From: Petrolisthes cinctipes
Taxonomy: Eukaryota > Arthropoda > Malacostraca > Decapoda > Porcellanidae
NCBI GenBank assembly: GCA_033782935.1
Contig: JAWQEG010000717.1
Span: 930,001 to 994,000 of the forward strand
Direction of reading: 5' to 3'
Length of the DNA stretch: 64,000 nt
Shown: positions 42,225-53,345 of the stretch, piece after piece
How positions within the stretch are numbered: the first letter of the stretch is position 1
Layout of the letters: each line of letters begins with the position of its first letter
Position numbers and translations under genes: made by a program
Notes under the pieces: generated by a model
What the model saw: only the letters and a program-made list of their open reading frames with translations
What the model was told of the DNA's origin: nothing
Database searches by the model: none

Positions 42225-42590
42225 TTTGGTTGAGGCAGGAGGTAGACGTTGTGGCTGTAACGGAAAATGACAGGTGTCAGTGAGAGTACAGTTAATCCTA
42301 GACCGGGACCCGAGGGACCCGGGAAGGGTTGGAGGGGCAGGATGACAGGTAGTGAGGGTGAGATTTTGACCGCAAAGGGAAACTCTGATTTTTTACCTAA
42401 CAGGAACCCAAGGTTGGGAGGAGGGTTATGTCATATGTCAGAAATGTCAGACTAGGAGAGTTAACAACAACAGTTACTCATCGGAACAGATATCCAGGGC
42501 CAGGACAGGCCCTGACGGATCACCCTTGCTGCCCAGCCGTGGGAGGGCCAGGCTGCTGACCACCCCGTGAGGCAGCCCAGAGTAGGACCC

Positions 42591-42804
42591 TCAAGTGGAG
42601 CGGTCCTTCTGGGAGGGGTGGGAGAAGGAGGGCCTCTGGAAGGGCTTGGAGCCCTGTCCTCTCCCTCGAAACGGCTGCTGGCCCCTCTGGGAGAACCTGT
42701 TGTGCTGTTTCGGGGGAGTGGGGTAGGAAGGCCTTGGCAGTCTCGAAGGCTGGGAGGGCCTCCGAGGCTGGTACGCTGGTCTGGGAGGCTGTGGGGCACG
42801 TGGC
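42591..42804 (-). CDS. gag: DIRS gag, last exon
   Basis: Follows an acceptor read on the minus strand as TTTGTCCATAG. It encodes a Pro/Arg/Gln-rich basic tail with an FRGRGQG motif, ending in TGA at 42591-42593. It is in phase with the preceding exon (phase 2). Confidence 0.75.
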
Positions 42805-42910
42805 CTATGGACAAACAGATTGATTAGGAAAAAAGGGGCCGTTATTTTCCTCTAATTTCACCTCCTGTGTAAGATTAACTCAGGTAATGGGATTAACGAG
42901 AGGTACTTAC
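42805..42910 (-). other. Candidate spliceosomal intron in DIRS gag (106 bp)
   Basis: Minus strand: donor GTAAGTACCT, acceptor TTTGTCCATAG. Removal joins two coding exons in phase. Without removal the frame stops at the donor (AAG-TAA). Confidence 0.78.
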
Positions 42911-43171
42911 TTGGAGGTAGAGGGTTTCGGGAGATTAATCACTGCTGGGAGGGAGGAGAAGATTGCGTCTGTCGCCGCCTGGTCGAAGAGGGCAGGAGAA
43001 AGAGGGGCAGCTCGTACCACTCCCCTCTGTGCCATCTCCGGCGCAGATTTCGCGGCTGCCTGGTGGGCTGCCAGTCTCGCCTCGGCGAAAATCCTCGCCT
43101 CCTCCCGCATATTGTGTGTCGCCATCGCTGCGACGCCTTCCATGACGGTGGCCATGGACGAGAGTGTGTCA
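42911..43171 (-). CDS. gag: DIRS gag, middle exon
   Basis: 261 bp. Encodes a helical, Ala-rich stretch (DTLSSMATVMEGVAAMATHN, EARIFAEARLAAHQAAA) of the type seen in DIRS Gag. Both boundaries carry consensus splice sites and both junctions are phase 2. Confidence 0.75.
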
Positions 43172-43288
43172 CTGTAAGGGGTAAACAAGGAAACCGAGCG
43201 AACCCGGGGTAGAGACACGAGAGTAAACTGAGAGACCCTCTACCCTGTATCCCTCAAAAACCCCAACACAAGATGTAATTGTACTCAC
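43172..43288 (-). other. Candidate spliceosomal intron in DIRS gag (117 bp)
   Basis: Minus strand: donor GTGAGTACAA, acceptor TTTACCCCTTACAG. Read through, the frame ends at once in GCG-TGA; spliced, it continues into the middle exon. Confidence 0.78.
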
Positions 43289-44193
43289 GCTAGCTGTAAA
43301 CCCGACATCTCGTGGTAGGTGTTGGTGAGGGCGTTGAGGCAGTCCCTGATGAGAGAGGCAGCCGTACCCGTGGAGATGGTATGCGCCAACTCCAACCTAG
43401 CTAACGACTCTGCCTGCCTTAACTTGCCGTCGGGCTCCTTCAGTTGGTAGGGGACCGGAGGCTCCTTCTCCGTCTTCCACAGACATTCCCTCAAACCCGG
43501 CGGGGCACGGAAATGAGGGAGGACGACCGGGAAAGATGGAGGAGGTGGTTTCCTGGCCACGTTGTGTTTTTGGTGGTCCAGGGACTTAAGAAGAAGGGCT
43601 GGAATGTCCAGGTCCCCTTCACCCTTATCCCCTGGGAAGTACGCGTCCGGGGAAAGGAGGACTGCCATGTTCCCGTGGGAGCGGTCAATCCTCCAAGCCT
43701 CGGACAGCTGCAAGTTGCTGTACTCCACCAAAAAAACCATCACGTCCAGGGTAGCCGCAGAGGATACCTTTGATGAAGTGGGTACAGGAGCTGAAATGGG
43801 ACGGACCTTGTAGAAGGGTATAGCGTCGCCCTTATCATCTGCCCCCCACTTCACCAGGACATCATCCCTCCGGGTCCACACGTCTGGTTGGGCGGTGTCC
43901 GGAGACCAAGCCACCAGTCTGCCCTCCTCCGAAGAGTGGGTCCAGGAAGGAGGAAGGAGAGCCCAAGAGTAGGGGAGGTACCCGTCGTCCATAGGATGGG
44001 GCGACGGGGAAGGAGGGGAGGAGGTACCCAACTCCTCGGCCACGTCCCCAGCTGGAGACTCGAGTCCCGGAGATAAAGAAGGGACGGGAATGTCTCCAAC
44101 ATCCCCGGGTGGACTCGCGCCCCCGACCGGAGCAGAAGCAGGAGGAGGGGCAAGGATGAGAGTAGGAACGGGTTCCGGAGCACCAGCCGGAGG
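43289..44193 (-). CDS. gag: DIRS gag, main exon
   Basis: About 302 codons. A Pro-rich acidic N-terminal part is followed by a more ordered region (ATLDVMVFLVEYSNLQLSEA, KLRQAESLARLELAHTIST, LIRDCLNALTNTYHEM). The open frame extends to 44286, but that start is a GTG. An acceptor-like CCCCCTGTGCAG at about 44194-44205 (minus strand) suggests the exon begins at 44193. Confidence 0.72.
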
Positions 44194-44300
44194 CTGCACA
44201 GGGGGACCCGAAGGAAGAAGGGCAGGAATGGCATGAGGCATAAGGGTATGGAAGATCTTAACAATCTTCAACGACGAGGGGCTCACCTCCCCCCGCTTAC

Positions 44301-44630
44301 CCTTGCGGAGAGTCCCCCGACGAAGACGAAGTAGATGAAGAGGACGACGACGAAGAGGAAGGAGAACGGCGACGAGCCCGGGACTTCTTGGCGTGGCGGG
44401 ACCTTTTTGCCGATCGCTTGCGTCCTCTAGAGCGACCCGAAGAGCCAGCTCTAGAGGGCGACGAAGCTGGAGGTTCCCTGCTGGGCCCTTGTACCGGTGA
44501 GGTAGGCAGGGTAACCAGCGCGACAGACTCGCTCGCTTCCCGGGGTGTGAAGCCCCGAAAAGGAGTCGTAGTACTGTCTAGGGAAGGAGGCTCAATCTCT
44601 CGGGCCGCAGGGGGTTCTAGCCCCTGAGAC
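44301..44630 (-). CDS. Possible first exon of DIRS gag (Ser/Arg-rich)
   Basis: Minus-strand frame rich in Ser/Arg (RSRGRKRSAKRSRHAKKSRA, then a long Ser run), a composition common at DIRS Gag N-termini. It ends at a donor GTAAGCGG (44291-44300), which would define a 107-bp intron to 44194, similar in size to the other two. The phases (2 and 0) do not match, so an indel, another acceptor, or a wrong frame choice must be invoked. No ATG was located. Confidence 0.4.
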
Positions 44631-44639
44631 TCCGAGAGA

Positions 44640-46092
44640 CAAGTAGAAGGGTAACGGGACCTGGCTGTAGTTTGTTGGTGTGACGGAGTGCACGAGGTGG
44701 ACGAGGTATTGTAGGTGGAAGGAAATGTCGGTGACGTGGATGTTGTAGTAGTCCCTGGCCGAATGATAGTACTGTCTGATAGTGGAGCTGACTGAGGGAT
44801 AGCATGTTGAGGGGGGAGAGAGCATTGTTGTATCCTGTGTACTCACCACACAGTATTATTTTACACGCCCTTTTCTGCACTCTCTCTAGTTAAAGTTTCT
44901 GGGTGGTGTTGATAGAGGATGACCAGGCTGTTGACGCATAGGTAAGCTTGGGTAGTATGAAGGAGTTATAGATGGTACTGAGCTCCAACATGGGTGTCCC
45001 AAGTGACCTCAGTCGTCTTAACATGTAGAGACTGTACGAGGCTGACTTGATCGTGATATTTACATGTTCCTTCCAGTTGAGTTTATGGTCGATGGTAATA
45101 CCCAGGAGTTTGGTGGACTGAACCAACTGGAGAGGATAGTCACCCACAGTCATTAATGGTGGTTGTACTTGGGTGGTGGCGGTGTTGAAATGTATAACTA
45201 CGGTCTTATCATGGTTGATGGTGACCTTGTTGACTGTAGTCCATGCCTGCAGCAAGTCAAGGATACCTTGCAGTGGTGTGTAGTCCGGTGAGGTGTTATC
45301 CACTGTTATCCCCACCGTGCAGTCATTCACATACTTCCACCTGGCAGGGGTATCGGTTAGGGAGTCATTGATCAGGATTAAGAAGCACAGAGGTCCCATC
45401 TTAGTCCCCTGGGGAACACCACAACTGAGGGGTTGTGGCCTTGGGACAGCACCCATGTACCTCACTACCTGTTGACGTCCAGCCAGGAAATCACACAGCC
45501 ATGATACCAGGTAGAGGGGTAGTTCAAGTGCTATGGCTTTGTTGATAACTGTGAAGTGATCAACAAGGTCAAAAGCTTTCTTGAAATCAACAAAAGCAAC
45601 AGCCAGTGATGTCTTGCGTTTGTCTAAGCCACTATGCAAGAAATCCAAAAAGCTTACTAAACTATGGGAGGTGGAAGATTTCCTCATGTTGCCAAACTGC
45701 CTTGTGTCAATTACATTTTTGATGTTATTATATGCCCTATTAAAAACGAAATCTTCACAAATTAAACTGGGTATGGGGGTAATGGCAATAGGTCTGAGGT
45801 CACTGGGGGACTGTGGGGTGGGGATCTTAGGGATGGGGGTGACGTATGCTGTTTTCCATTGAGTGGGACATTTACACTGAGTTAGGGAGGCATTGACAAT
45901 GGAGCAGAGGGGTGTGGCAAGTTTAATTGCAAACTCCTTGTATATTCTTATTGGGAGGTCGACTGGGGTGGTGGATCTTTTAGATTTGAATTTAAGGAGT
46001 TTGTTGGCAAATTTGAACACTGGGAGGGGGTGAGGAAGAAGGCAGATAGGCAGGCAGTTTGGTGAGGTCAAGACTGGAGGAGGGACTGACAA
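44640..46092 (-). pseudogene. LINE reverse transcriptase with altered active site
   Basis: 400-codon frame: VDFKKAFDLVDHFTVINKAI (motif A), GVPQGTKMGPLCFLILIND (motif B), then KYVNDCTVG where YVDD is expected, so the first catalytic Asp is Asn. The thumb (LLGITIDHKLNWKEHV, LRRLRSLGTPMLELSTIYNS) is preserved. A TAG-type interruption at about 44890 separates the C-terminal tail (RVQKRACKIILCGEYTGY ...), which is read to about 44640 in broken phase. Upstream, near 46092-46112, a frameshift separates RT from the linker. Confidence 0.86.
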
Positions 46093-46111
46093 ATGTTGGC
46101 AAAGTGAATGT

Positions 46112-46522
46112 TTATGGTCCCAGCTGCTTCATCACCTGATAAATTAGAACAAAGGGAAAAGAAGAGGGATTGCTGTTTAGACCACAAATATCTTTTACTG
46201 TCCTGTACCATTTACCTATGTTGACTTCTTTAAGGCTGTGCACTTTCCTGAGATAGAAGGTCTTCTTGGCTGCTTTTATTTCCCTGATAATCTGGTTTCG
46301 TAATGTTTTATACCTGAGCTCGTTGGTGTAGTATCTTTTATTGCACTGCTCGATCAGTCTCTTTATCCTGGGCGTAATCCAGGGCACATCATCAGGGTGA
46401 ATTTTCATTTTTTTAACAGGGAAGAAGTGATGGTAGGCTGTGGTGATGGTATCCTGATAATTGTTCCACTTTAACTGTACATCTTCCACTGTCAGCACCT
46501 CAGTCCAAGGGTGATGAGTCAC
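46112..46522 (-). pseudogene. LINE ORF2 linker between endonuclease and RT
   Basis: 136-codon frame with VPWITPRIKRLIEQCNKRYY and IREIKAAKKTFYLRKV, the usual basic linker preceding RT. Frameshifted relative to both neighbours. Confidence 0.7.
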
Positions 46523-46562
46523 CCATTGTCCAAAACGTCACATCGCAGAGTCAGGAGTGGGT

Positions 46563-47492
46563 CTATATGTAGTAGTTACAGCTGGAGACCGTGAGGTGGT
46601 AGGTGCTGGGGCCCACAGTACAGATAGGTGTGTACTCCGCCCCATGGGAGGTAGTGGTTGAGGGGGGGGGGAGGTAGTGGGTGCCTATATCAGTCATGAT
46701 GAGATCTAGGGTGGCATTTCCATTCGTAGGGAAGTCTACTAACTGTACTAGGTTGAGGTATTGCATAATGTGACTGACATCCAGTTCGTTAAAGTCACCA
46801 CAAATCACTAGTTTAAAACAGGGTCTGAGGGAGTGGGCGGTGTCTATGATGTGGGTGACCAGCATTTCAGCGGTGGTGGAGCGTGGGGGGTGATAAACCA
46901 CACAAACAATGAGGGAAGTGAGTTGACGCGGGTGAGATGTAGGGGTGACCCGTATCCACAGAACTTCTAATCTCTCTGGCACATTAACATTAATGTGTGA
47001 GGGTAGAAGGTCACTACAGCAGTACACCACCACACCACTGCCTCTCCTCTCTTTTCTAAGATGGTGAAACAGTTCATAATTTTCAATGGCACAAATCTCG
47101 GGAACAATTTGCCACGCCTCCGTGATAGCCACGATGCCTGCATCCACTGTTTTCACTGTAACACTAACCTCTTCCACCTTGTTGCATAAGGAAGTGATGT
47201 TGGACATCAGTAGAGATGGTAAGTTGTGCCATAGTCGGGGCACTTCAAAGTAGTTACATTTTCTATCTTGCACTGGTGTTTTCTTCTTTCCTTGTAAGCT
47301 CTCCGTCATTATGGTAGGTATTTTCCTGGGAATACGGCGACCTCCCCTGCCGCCGTGGTAGTGGAAGATACCCAGTTCTTTCATCCGAATAATGGTATGG
47401 GGTGGAGGAGAGTGGGCACTCGACTTAAGCTGGTATAAGTCAGTGAGACGGTATCTCTGCACAGGAATCTGTCTCTGTACTGGAACACACAT
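46563..47492 (-). pseudogene. LINE AP endonuclease
   Basis: MSNITSLCNKVEEVSVTVKT, ITEAW, GSGVVVYC, ICGDFNELDVSHIMQYL and NATLDLIMTD are the endonuclease motifs in order. The N-terminal 100 codons are basic and unassigned. The final SDH-type motif region is not clear (HGAEYTPI). Separated from the linker by a frameshift. Confidence 0.8.
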
Positions 47493-47500
47493 GTTATTAA

Positions 47501-47652
47501 AATCACTGCCTTAAGGTCTTGAAGAAAGTATGATGGTTGTAGGTCAACAGACTGACCCTGTGTGTGTGTGTGTATATTGTATTTCACTAAATACAGATAT
47601 ATTAATACAAGTGTACACATTATGTACATCAGGCCTGTACACATATACACAT
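47501..47652. other. Short intergenic stretch with (GT)n
   Basis: Contains a short GT run at 47560-47574 and imperfect repeats of TACACATTATGTACA. No gene. Confidence 0.5.
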
Positions 47653-48812
47653 TATGTACAGCTCCGGACAGATCAATGGTCCACACCCCATCCATCAGCG
47701 ACTTGGTTTGGGCCTCGTCGGATCTGGTAACAGTTGCAGGTGAAGGGAGGGGGGATGTTAGTGGGAGAGGAGGAGAGAAATATGGGCGGAGCTATATAGG
47801 AGGGTAACGAATGATCAGGTAGAGAGACGTGTGTCAGGAGTAATGAATGAAGCATACACAGTGAACGGTATCGAATCACCAACAGTTTAAAGCAGGGTTC
47901 TTCAATCTTTTTCAGTCGTGACCCAGTTTTTTACTATGACATCATTCTCGCGACCCATACAGAAAGATCTTTTACAAATGATCAGAATTATCAACTAAAG
48001 AAAATACAAGGCCAGAAACTGAAACGTAATATTTATGATTAAAAGGAATTCTAACCAGAATTATAAACACTGCCTCACCTACCCCTCCCTCTCTCTCTCT
48101 CATTCTCTCTCAAGAAGGCTAATATTTGTGCAATGATTTTTTTTTTATTTATAATTAAATATATGAATATTCGATTATAAAAATATGTTAGGTGGATCCA
48201 TCTATGAACTTCATATTTATTTTATTGTCACGAATATTATTATTCTATTTTAATCATGTATTTATTTTTGTGAGCCTGCGACGCAGTTTGGAGGAATTCG
48301 GGACCCGTAATTTGAAGAACCCAGGTTTAAAGAAGTGCATACTGCATTAACGTAAGTGGATATAGAAGAGAAGAAATGTGATGATTTGAGGCGAGGGTGA
48401 AGGGGAAGAGGGTAAGAAAAATGAAGGTGATTAGTTGAAAAGTAATAACAAACAAATATAATTAGAATATCTGTTACATTATGTCCTTTAAATAAAGGCA
48501 CTAGTGCGTCTTTTGTTCACCATCGTAGTGGGATAGACTACTGAATATATATTATCCTTTGGATATTAGACAGCTATCCCTGTATTCCTTTTATCCCTCG
48601 TGCTTACCACGTAGGGAAGTATTGCCTGTAATGATGTGTGAAATACTTTAAGGGTTTTGGCGCCCCTTCGGCCCCAGCCACTAGCTTACATTTCTTCAAC
48701 TGTCCCTCCTATCTTCCTATTTCCTTCTTGCTTGCTGTCACACCTCTCTATCACCTTTTCCTGGTGCTATATGACCTCGCTGTTGCGGCGCCTAATATCA
48801 ATCAATCAATCA
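47653..48812 (+). repeat. Inverted duplication, left arm (about 1.16 kb)
   Basis: Matches the reverse complement of 49310-50452 along its length with scattered differences. It contains a hAT-type MITE (47893-48324) and ends in a LINE-type tail (CCTAATATCAATCAATCAAT). No ORF. Confidence 0.92.
47893..48324. mobile_element. hAT-type MITE in left arm (432 bp)
   Basis: Ends CAGGGTTCTTCAA and TTGAAGAACCCAG. Perfect 8-bp target duplication GTTTAAAG at 47885-47892 and 48325-48332. Eight-bp duplication and CAGGG-type ends are hAT hallmarks. No transposase. Confidence 0.88.
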
Positions 48813-49309
48813 ACCTCTACATATTGAGAACCAAAATACGATCAACAACATAATCTCAGCCGCAGTTTTTCGAATCATATAATTGGACTATAAGTGATAA
48901 GGGAGAAAGGCCTATGTCATTAAAACTGTTTAAGAACGAATGAAAAGGTTAAAAATATGAGAAAGAAAAGATAAATGGTAAGAAAGGAGGGAAGGACAAG
49001 CGAGAGAGGGATTAGACAGTAGGGAGGATGTGTAAGGTTGCCAGTTACTTGAGATATACTGTAATATATATAGCCTATGCATAAAATTAGACCAAGTTTA
49101 TTGAAAACGCCAAATAGCGGCGCCTATTTAAGTTTAACATCGATTATTTTTAAATGCATGTTCATAAGAAAAAATCCTGGTAAATAGCTTAATGAATTTG
49201 TTGACAAATATGATTATTAAAAAAGTTAAAAAATCTTCTGCAAAAAAAAAAAAAAAAGCAGCTGGGCTTGGGAGAAGGTGATAAATAGGGTGGACTACAA
49301 GCACGAGGG
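48813..49309. other. Spacer between inverted arms
   Basis: About 497 bp, AT-rich, with an A16-type run near 49243-49257. No gene or repeat recognised. Confidence 0.6.
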
Positions 49310-50452
49310 ATTTGATTGATATTAGGTGACGCAACAGCGAGGTCATTTAGGACCAGGAAAAGGTGATACAGAGGTGTGACAGCAAGCAAGAAGGAAATAG
49401 GAAGAAAGGAGGGACAGTTGAAGAAATATAAGCTAGTGGCTGGGGCCGAAGGGGCGCCAAAACCCTTAAAGTATTGCCCACATCATTACAGGCAATACTC
49501 CCCCTACGGGGTAAGCACGAGAGGTAAAAGGAATACAGGGATAGCTGTCTAATATCCAAAGGATAATATATATTCAGTAGTCTATCCCACTACGATGATG
49601 AACAAAAGACAGTGCCTTTATTTAAAGGATATAATGTAACAGATTCTAATTATATTTGTTTGTTATTACTTTTCAACTAATCACCTTCATTTCTCTTACC
49701 CTCTTCCCCCTCACCCTCGCCTCAAATCATCACATTTCTTCTCTCCTATATCCACCTACGTTAATGCAGTATGCACTTCTTTAAACCAGGGTTCTTCAAA
49801 CTATGGGTCCCGAATTCCTCCAAACCGTCGCAGGTTCACAAAAATAAATACATTAATAAAATAGAATAATAATATTCGTGACAATAAAATAAATATGAAG
49901 TTCATACATGAATGCACCTGACATATTTTTATAATCGAATATTCATATATTTAATTATCAATAAAACAAAATCATTGCACAAATATTAGCCTTCTTGAGA
50001 GAGAATGAGAGAGAGAGAGGGAGGGGTAGGTGAGGCAGTGTTTATAATTCTGGTTAGAATTCCTTTTAATCATAAATATTGCGTTTCAGCGTCTGGCCTT
50101 GTATTTTCTTAGGTTGATAATTCTGATCATTTGTAAAATATCTTTCTGTATGGGTCGCGAGAATGATGTCATAGTAAAGACTGGGTCACGACTGAAAAAG
50201 TTTGAAGAACCCTGCTTTAAACTGTAGGTGATTCGATACCGTTCACAGTGTATGCTTCATTCATTCCTCCTGAAACACGTCTTCTCTACCTGATCATTCG
50301 TTACCCTCCAATATAGCCCCGCCCACATTTCTCTCCTCCTCTCCCACTGACATCCCCCCTCCCTCCACCTGCAACTGTTGCCAGATCTGACGAGGCCCAA
50401 ACCAAGTCGCTGTTGGATGGGGGTATGGACCATTGATCTGTTTGGAGCTGTA
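49310..50452 (-). repeat. Inverted duplication, right arm
   Basis: Reverse complement of the left arm. It begins with the LINE-type tail and ends at the TA next to a small MITE. Confidence 0.92.
49787..50214. mobile_element. hAT-type MITE in right arm
   Basis: Same element as 47893-48324 in opposite orientation, with the same 8-bp duplication (CTTTAAAC at 49779-49786 and 50215-50222). The MITE was therefore present before the unit was copied. Confidence 0.88.
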
Positions 50453-50615
50453 CAGTCGGCGGCAGAAGTCCTGTCGCCTCACCTGCTTCACCGAGACGCA
50501 CAGTGTTCATGGACTCGAGAAATACTCATGTTTTCTACACCTAATAATCTCGAGTCTATGAACATTAGGTGCCTCGGTGAAGCAAGTGAGGCGACAGGAC
50601 TTTTGCCGCCGACTG
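50453..50615. mobile_element. 163-bp palindromic MITE (CAGTCGGCGGC ends, TA duplication)
   Basis: The two halves are inverted repeats of about 70 bp (CAGTCGGCGGCAGAAGTCCT against CAGTCGGCGGCAAAAGTCCT). TA at 50451-50452 and 50616-50617. Tc1/mariner-type ends; could fold into a near-perfect hairpin. Confidence 0.88.
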
Positions 50616-50617
50616 TA

Positions 50618-51243
50618 CTTGGTGAAGTTGACGGTCCGACGTGATCAGCTGAGGTTTGTTTTGAGTCAATGGGGGGTAGGGGAGACAGCCGACCAATAAC
50701 GAGTAGGCTTCGCTTTTGTGACGTCTTGCCCCCTCCTTTATATTATACCTCCATGATGTAGTGCAGTAGCCACCGAACTGATCAGTTGATTTGTTGTGTT
50801 ATTCGTCCTGCGCTGTTTTATAGGTGTGGTGTACTTTGATTTTGTTTTCAACTGTAAATTGTAGTAATCTAAAGTTAAGCAGGGAGGAAGAGTAGAACGG
50901 AGTGAAATATTTCTGGTCAGTTGTTATGCTGTGTGCTGTGTTATGCTGGTTCTGTCCCTCAAGGACAGTATGTTTTCATCGTTGTTAGTTTCTCTGTCTG
51001 TCTGTTAACTTGGTAACACAAAAACAAGAGGACAGATTTTGTTGAAACTTTTAGGAAAGGTTGAAACTGGGCCGATATTGATGAAATTTATAGGGGTCAC
51101 ATATACTCATAGAGGGCTAGGACCAACCGTACAGATTTTGGAAAATATCGGAGAGAGCGTATTTCCGCCAAGTGGAATGGTCCACGATATTCTTTTAATT
51201 GGGCTGGTGGTCCGTGGCCTGAAATGAGTTGAGAACCACTGTC
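50618..51243. other. No gene seen; possible hAT end near 51229
   Basis: GAGTTGAGAACCACTG at about 51214-51229 resembles the right end of a hAT MITE, but no left end was found. A short plus frame (51039-51227) has no recognised domain. Confidence 0.4.
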
Positions 51244-53345
51244 CTAGTGACTACAGACAGTACTTCAGAATAGACCAGGAAGTATTTAACGATTTACTTA
51301 ATTAATTAATATGATTACTCCTCTCATTCACAAAGACAATACTAACATGAGAGATGCAATCCCAGTAGGTGAGCAGCTGTCCAGCACACTGCGTTTTTTT
51401 GCGACAGGGCAGTCCTATAAAGATTTGAAATTCACTACAGCAATCTCTGCACAGAGTGTTGGACTTATAGTGTGCCGCAATAATCTCTGTGCTAAAAGAC
51501 CAAATTAAGGTGAGAAAGGTGATGGAAACACATTGCTTTATAAACATACCCAATATTTATTTTAACTCATTACCGTGTACAATATATCACAGACTACATT
51601 ATAATATATATTTTCGTCACACGATAATATATGTTTATGCTAATTAATGATTTCCCCAACAATAACGTTATATGCAAATGTTCATAACAAAATTATATAT
51701 TATATATTTTACTTTATTAGTCCAGCTAGTGTCTATCAAGAATTGCAAATAACTTAATGTAATACATTAATTAGTATGTATGAAAGATTTCACAAACGTT
51801 TTATAAAATACTAGTGATACAACAAATAATTTATGAAAATTGGAATGATAATATGCACAAATTTCACCAATGTTTTGACGACTACTGCAAACTGTATTGC
51901 GCATCACTGAGCAAATCGTTAATAGATGTATATACATGGGACTTATTTTTTGGTACTGCAACGGTGCGGGTGCGTATTATCCTACTTGGTGAAATACTAT
52001 ATACAGATGAGGTTTGGGCACTGATGTTGCTGCTACTTGGTATGAATGAAATGAGTGTAGCTACCTCTGGCTGTGGATTTATAGATTAATTAATTCTAAC
52101 CAGTTTCTCTCTAATCTCCCTAAACGACCTGCATAAAGAATATAATTGATTGCCTTCCACGCATGGACTTGTTGATCAGGCCTCATTTTCTTGAACTCTT
52201 GAACCCAGCCTCTCGCTAATATGTCACCGTCCTCTTCACTACGTTGCAGATGACTACATGCGAGTGACAGTAGTTCATTGTGTTTAGTTTCCGTATCTAC
52301 TTTCCTCCTTTTGGAAGAAGCCAATGGCACCCGTTCAGGTCCTGCTGATCGTCGCCGTATTCCAGATGAGAGGTTCCCTGCTCCTGCGAAGCGCGAAAAA
52401 TAAAAATATTTAGGAAAGTTGCATTTTATGTGTGTGTGTGTGTGCGGGGTATATATATATATATACTTTGATTTTGTTTACTCAATTATGACCTGCCGGT
52501 GACCAATGAATTTGACCAATGTATTTTCTTACCCCAGACAGAAGATGACTAGCGGGAGATAGCGGACTTATTTGAACGCACCTGGAACTTTCCCCACTGT
52601 ATAGGTGCCATAGATGGCAAACACATTGAAATTAAGAAGCCAGCCGCATCAGGGTCCTATTATTATAACTAAAAAGGCAATTTCAGTGTGGTACTAATGG
52701 CCATTGTCAATGCCAATTATGAATATATTATGGTCAATGTTGGAGCTAATGGTAGGGTTTCTGATGGAGGAGTGTCTGGGAACACCACATTTAGTAAACA
52801 GTTGAAGGATAAAACACTGCACATACCAGACCCACATACACTCCCAGGAAGTCATTATGATATGCCATAATATTTTATGTTCTCGTTGGTGATGACGCTT
52901 TCCCTTTGATGGATAGTTTAATGAAGCCATATGCACAAGGTAACCTTACAAAATCCCAGCAGGTGTATAATTATAGATTATCACGGGCCAGACGAGTTGT
53001 GGAAAACGCATTTGGTAACTTATCAAATCGATTTAGGATTTTACAATCTGTTATAAAAGTCTGCCCAACCAAGGCCTCTACAATAGTGTTAGCTGCTACT
53101 TACACAACTATTTATGTAAGAGAAACGTAGGAGATTTTGTACAGGTAGCCGCCACTGATGATATGGGAAGTACCTCAAATGCAAATGAAGAAAGTTTAAC
53201 AGTGGACAGTCATCAGCTAATGCCATTACGACCATTATCTGTGTATGATTACCCAACATCAGCAAAGGACATAAGGGATCAATTCTGTCACTATTTCAAT
53301 AGTGTTGGGTCAGTACCATGGCAAGATTCATTAGTTTTCAATTAG
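51244..53345 (+). pseudogene. PIF/Harbinger transposase remnant, two exons
   Basis: Exon 1 (51244-51509): YRQYFRIDQEVFNDLL, then NMRDAIPVGEQLSSTLRFFATGQS, typical of Harbinger transposases. Donor AAG|GTGAGA at 51510 and acceptor TTCTTACCCCAG at 52537 bound a 1028-bp intron with matching phase 0. Exon 2 (52538-53345): [20 protein letters not shown] (first catalytic Asp), GRVSDGGV, GDDAFPL (second Asp), RLSRARRVVENAFGNLSNRF (catalytic Glu), and a C-terminal AKDIRDQFCHYFNS tail. Several stops (TAG near 52550, TAA near 52670 and 52867) and frameshifts make it dead. The intron contains an exon of the antisense MADF-like gene. Confidence 0.82.

Larger units (their letters stand above)
39486..44640 (-). 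mobile_element. DIRS-like retrotransposon (tyrosine recombinase type)
   Basis: Minus-strand order gag (spliced), RT/RNase H, tyrosine recombinase (YR), with overlapping ORFs, as in DIRS elements, which integrate by YR rather than an integrase. GC-rich relative to the surroundings. I could not identify the terminal repeats: the 3' end abuts the PLE and the 5' end abuts a LINE, so either end may be truncated. Confidence 0.88.
44640..47500 (-). mobile_element. LINE, minus strand (CR1/Daphne/Crack-like), 5' truncated or degraded
   Basis: AP endonuclease at 46563-47492, linker at 46112-46522, RT at 44890-46092, and a C-terminal tail to about 44640 in shifted frames. The clade call is by resemblance of the RT and endonuclease phrases and is uncertain. 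Confidence 0.82.

Noticed and set aside
39486..44640. Terminal inverted or split repeats of the DIRS element
   Set aside because: I compared the two ends by eye and saw only a short CCCGT(T/C)AC similarity, insufficient to claim terminal repeats.
44617..44880. Overlapping minus-strand frames taken as DIRS gag N-terminus
   Set aside because: The RVQKRACKIILC phrase shows this is the broken C-terminus of the neighbouring LINE; DIRS sequence starts near 44640.
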